Positions 6,245-7,281 of a stretch of DNA of 7,281 bases are shown here, one piece after another (positions within the stretch are counted from its first letter, which is position 1; every line of letters starts with the position of its first letter). The notes under the pieces were generated by a model. It was given only the letters and a program-made list of their open reading frames with translations. It was not told the origin of the DNA and ran no database searches. Position numbers and translations under genes: made by a program. Source of the stretch: Pseudomonadota bacterium (GTDB lineage: Bacteria > Pseudomonadota > Gammaproteobacteria > Xanthomonadales > Xanthomonadaceae); the NCBI GenBank assembly GCA_023457475.1, contig JAEWLO010000223.1, positions 1 through 7,281 of the forward strand. Direction: 5' to 3'.

Positions 6245-6315
6245 ATTGGTGCGCGTTGCTCAACAGTGTGCGTCCGCACTGCCGGCTACCGGCGTGCGCG
6301 CATCGCACCTAGCCT
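6245..6315 (+). promoter_or_regulatory. Promoter/operator module of the AhpD-like/cupin operon
   Basis: This contains ATTGGTGCGC (6245-6254), a 6-base gap, CAACAGTGTGCGTCCGC (6261-6277), a 32-base spacer and TAGCCT (6310-6315) as the -10, with CTACCG (6286-6291) 18 bases before it. It aligns gaplessly over 71 bp with the module at 5010-5080 on the minus strand: 9/10 in the first box, 16/17 in the second, 5/6 in the -10. Local dyads include AGTG...CACT (6265-6280), GCCGG-CTA-CCGGC (6281-6293) and GTGCG-CGCAT-CGCAC (6294-6308); the last encloses a T-N11-A (6295-6307). It lies in the divergent gap next to the LysR gene, the usual place for a LysR operator, so autoregulation is also possible. The predicted leader to the ATG at 6369 is about 45 bases. 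Confidence 0.7.
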
Positions 6316-6368
6316 GAGCTTCGAGCCTTCGCTCGCCCCCCTCCCTCTTTCCGGACCGGAACACGACC

Positions 6369-6848
6369 ATGACCGAACGTCTCGACTACCAGAAGCAAGC
6401 GCCTGCCCTGTTCAAGAAGCTGCTCGACTACAGCATGGCCGCGCATGCCACCACCATCGAAGCCTCCATCCAGGACCTGGTGTCCATCCGCGCCTCACAG
6501 CTCAATGGCTGCGGGTTCTGCGTGGACATGCATGTGAAGCAGGCAACGCTGCACGGCGAGCGCCCGCTGCGTCTGCACCATCTCGCGATCTGGCGCGAGT
6601 CCACCCTGTTCAGCCCGCGCGAGCGTGCCAGCCTGGCCTGGACCGAGGTGCTGACCCAGTTGCCGGCGCAGGGTGTGCCTGACGAGCTGTATGAACGCGT
6701 GCGCGGCCAGCTCTCCGAGCAGGAAGTCGTCGACCTGAGCCACGCCATCATGGCCATCAATGCGTGGAACCGCATCAACATCGCCTTCCGCAGCGAGCCG
6801 GGCTCGCGCGACAAGGCGTTCGGCCTGTCCGGTTCCGGACTGGAATGA
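6369..6848 (+). CDS. AhpD-like / carboxymuconolactone decarboxylase family protein
   Basis: The 159-residue all-helical protein belongs to the AhpD/CMD superfamily. The core motif RASQLNGCGFCVDMH supplies a redox-type Cys48-x2-Cys51-x3-His55, the AhpD arrangement. The Glu that sits 12 residues before the first Cys in AhpD is replaced by Asp36. Peroxidase or disulfide-reductase activity is therefore plausible; true carboxymuconolactone decarboxylase activity is unlikely given the CxxC and the absence of aromatic-degradation genes. Cytoplasmic, with no signal peptide. The ATG at 6369 follows a weak GGA-type site. The cupin gene begins 17 bp after its stop, so the two form an operon. It is transcribed divergently from the LysR gene and is preceded by the promoter module at 6245-6315, so regulation by that protein is likely. 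Confidence 0.93.
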   Translation: MTERLDYQKQAPALFKKLLDYSMAAHATTIEASIQDLVSIRASQLNGCGFCVDMHVKQATLHGERPLRLHHLAIWRESTLFSPRERASLAWTEVLTQLPAQGVPDELYERVRGQLSEQEVVDLSHAIMAINAWNRINIAFRSEPGSRDKAFGLSGSGLE

Positions 6849-6853
6849 GTCCT

Positions 6854-6858
6854 GGAGG
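6854..6858 (+). promoter_or_regulatory. Ribosome-binding site setting the cupin start
   Basis: GGAGG lies seven bases before the ATG at 6866. It fixes this start rather than the in-frame ATG at 6764, which would overlap the AhpD-like gene by 85 bp and bury the signal peptide. Confidence 0.8.
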
Positions 6859-6865
6859 TCATCTC

Positions 6866-7273
6866 ATGAGACACATCCTGCAGGCACTGCTGCTGACCCT
6901 GCTGGTCAGCCCCGTGGCCGTGGCAGCCACGGTCCCATCCGCACCCGAACCGGTGGTCAAGGCGGTGATGACCCAGGCGCTGCCCGAGTATCCGGGCAAG
7001 GAAGCCCTGATCCTCACCGTGGAGTACCCGCCTGGCGGTGCCGATCCCATCCACCGCCACGACGCACACGGTTTCGTCTATGTGCTGGAAGGCCACATCG
7101 TGATGGGCGTGGCCGGTGGACGCGAGGTCACGCTGGGGCCGGGCGAAGCCTTCCATGAGGGTCCTGCGGATCTGCACACCGTGGGGCGCAACGCCAGCGC
7201 TACGGAGCCCGCGCGGTTCGTGGTGTTCCTGCTCAAGGACGCCGGCAAGCCTGCCGTGCTTCCACCGCATTGA
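6866..7273 (+). CDS. Exported small cupin-domain protein
   Basis: The 135-residue protein starts with a clear signal peptide (MRH, a Leu-rich core, then SPVAVA before ATVP), so it is probably periplasmic, cleaved near residue 20-21. The mature part is a single cupin barrel. Motif 1 has His63 and His65 in PIHRHDAHGFVYVLEG, and motif 2 has PGEAFHEGPADLHTVGRN with His104 and Asn109. The usual motif-1 Glu shortly after the HxH is not at its normal place; His68 stands nearby and Glu75 follows in VLEG. Metal binding through three histidines is likely, but the activity is unknown. It follows the AhpD-like gene by 17 bp with a strong ribosome site, so it is the second gene of that operon. Only eight bases of the window remain after its stop. 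Confidence 0.92.
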   Translation: MRHILQALLLTLLVSPVAVAATVPSAPEPVVKAVMTQALPEYPGKEALILTVEYPPGGADPIHRHDAHGFVYVLEGHIVMGVAGGREVTLGPGEAFHEGPADLHTVGRNASATEPARFVVFLLKDAGKPAVLPPH

Positions 7274-7281
7274 GCTGTGCC

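Noticed and set aside
6764..6865. Upstream in-frame start for the cupin gene
   Set aside because: It would overlap the preceding gene and place the signal peptide internally; the ATG at 6866 has a strong GGAGG seven bases before it.
6428..7270. 280-codon open frame on the minus strand
   Set aside because: It covers two well-supported plus-strand genes with good motifs and ribosome sites; its own translation is unrecognisable.

Overview
The window looks like chromosomal DNA of a high-GC gammaproteobacterium of the Xanthomonadaceae, most probably Stenotrophomonas (S. maltophilia complex). The main evidence is three short GTAG-headed hairpins of the SMAG type (the S. maltophilia class of REP sequence), plus GC-rich codon use in every gene. 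The genus is an inference, since no rRNA or marker gene is present.

Layout from left to right. Positions 1-1750 (minus) hold the first 583 codons of a UvrA-like ABC ATPase that lacks the UvrB-binding insertion; the gene runs off the left edge. Positions 1785-1858 hold an inverted pair of SMAG hairpins. Positions 1853-4973 (minus) are a tight run of four genes, in transcription order: an NmrA-like NAD(P)-binding protein, an Ohr/OsmC-type thiol peroxidase, a bestrophin-family membrane protein, and a second NmrA-like protein that is a clear paralogue of the first. A control region lies at 4974-5109, with another SMAG hairpin at its far end. A LysR-type regulator occupies 5110-6144 (minus). A divergent control region (6145-6368) leads into two plus-strand genes: an AhpD/carboxymuconolactone-decarboxylase-like protein (6369-6848) and an exported small cupin (6866-7273).

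The strongest observation is that the two control regions on either side of the LysR gene carry the same promoter module, each pointing at its own operon. Each has a 10-base box, a 6-base gap, a 17-base box (16 of 17 identical), 32 bases, and a TAGCMT hexamer. The two copies align over 71 bp without a gap. This suggests that the LysR protein controls both operons as one local regulon and may also control its own gene, which diverges from one of the modules.

The gene families (peroxidase, AhpD-like, NmrA-like, cupin, UvrA-like) fit defence against organic peroxides or reactive electrophiles. The bestrophin would add an anion-channel component and the UvrA-like protein a possible DNA-protection component. 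This functional theme is inferred from family membership and layout; the inducing compound cannot be read from the sequence.
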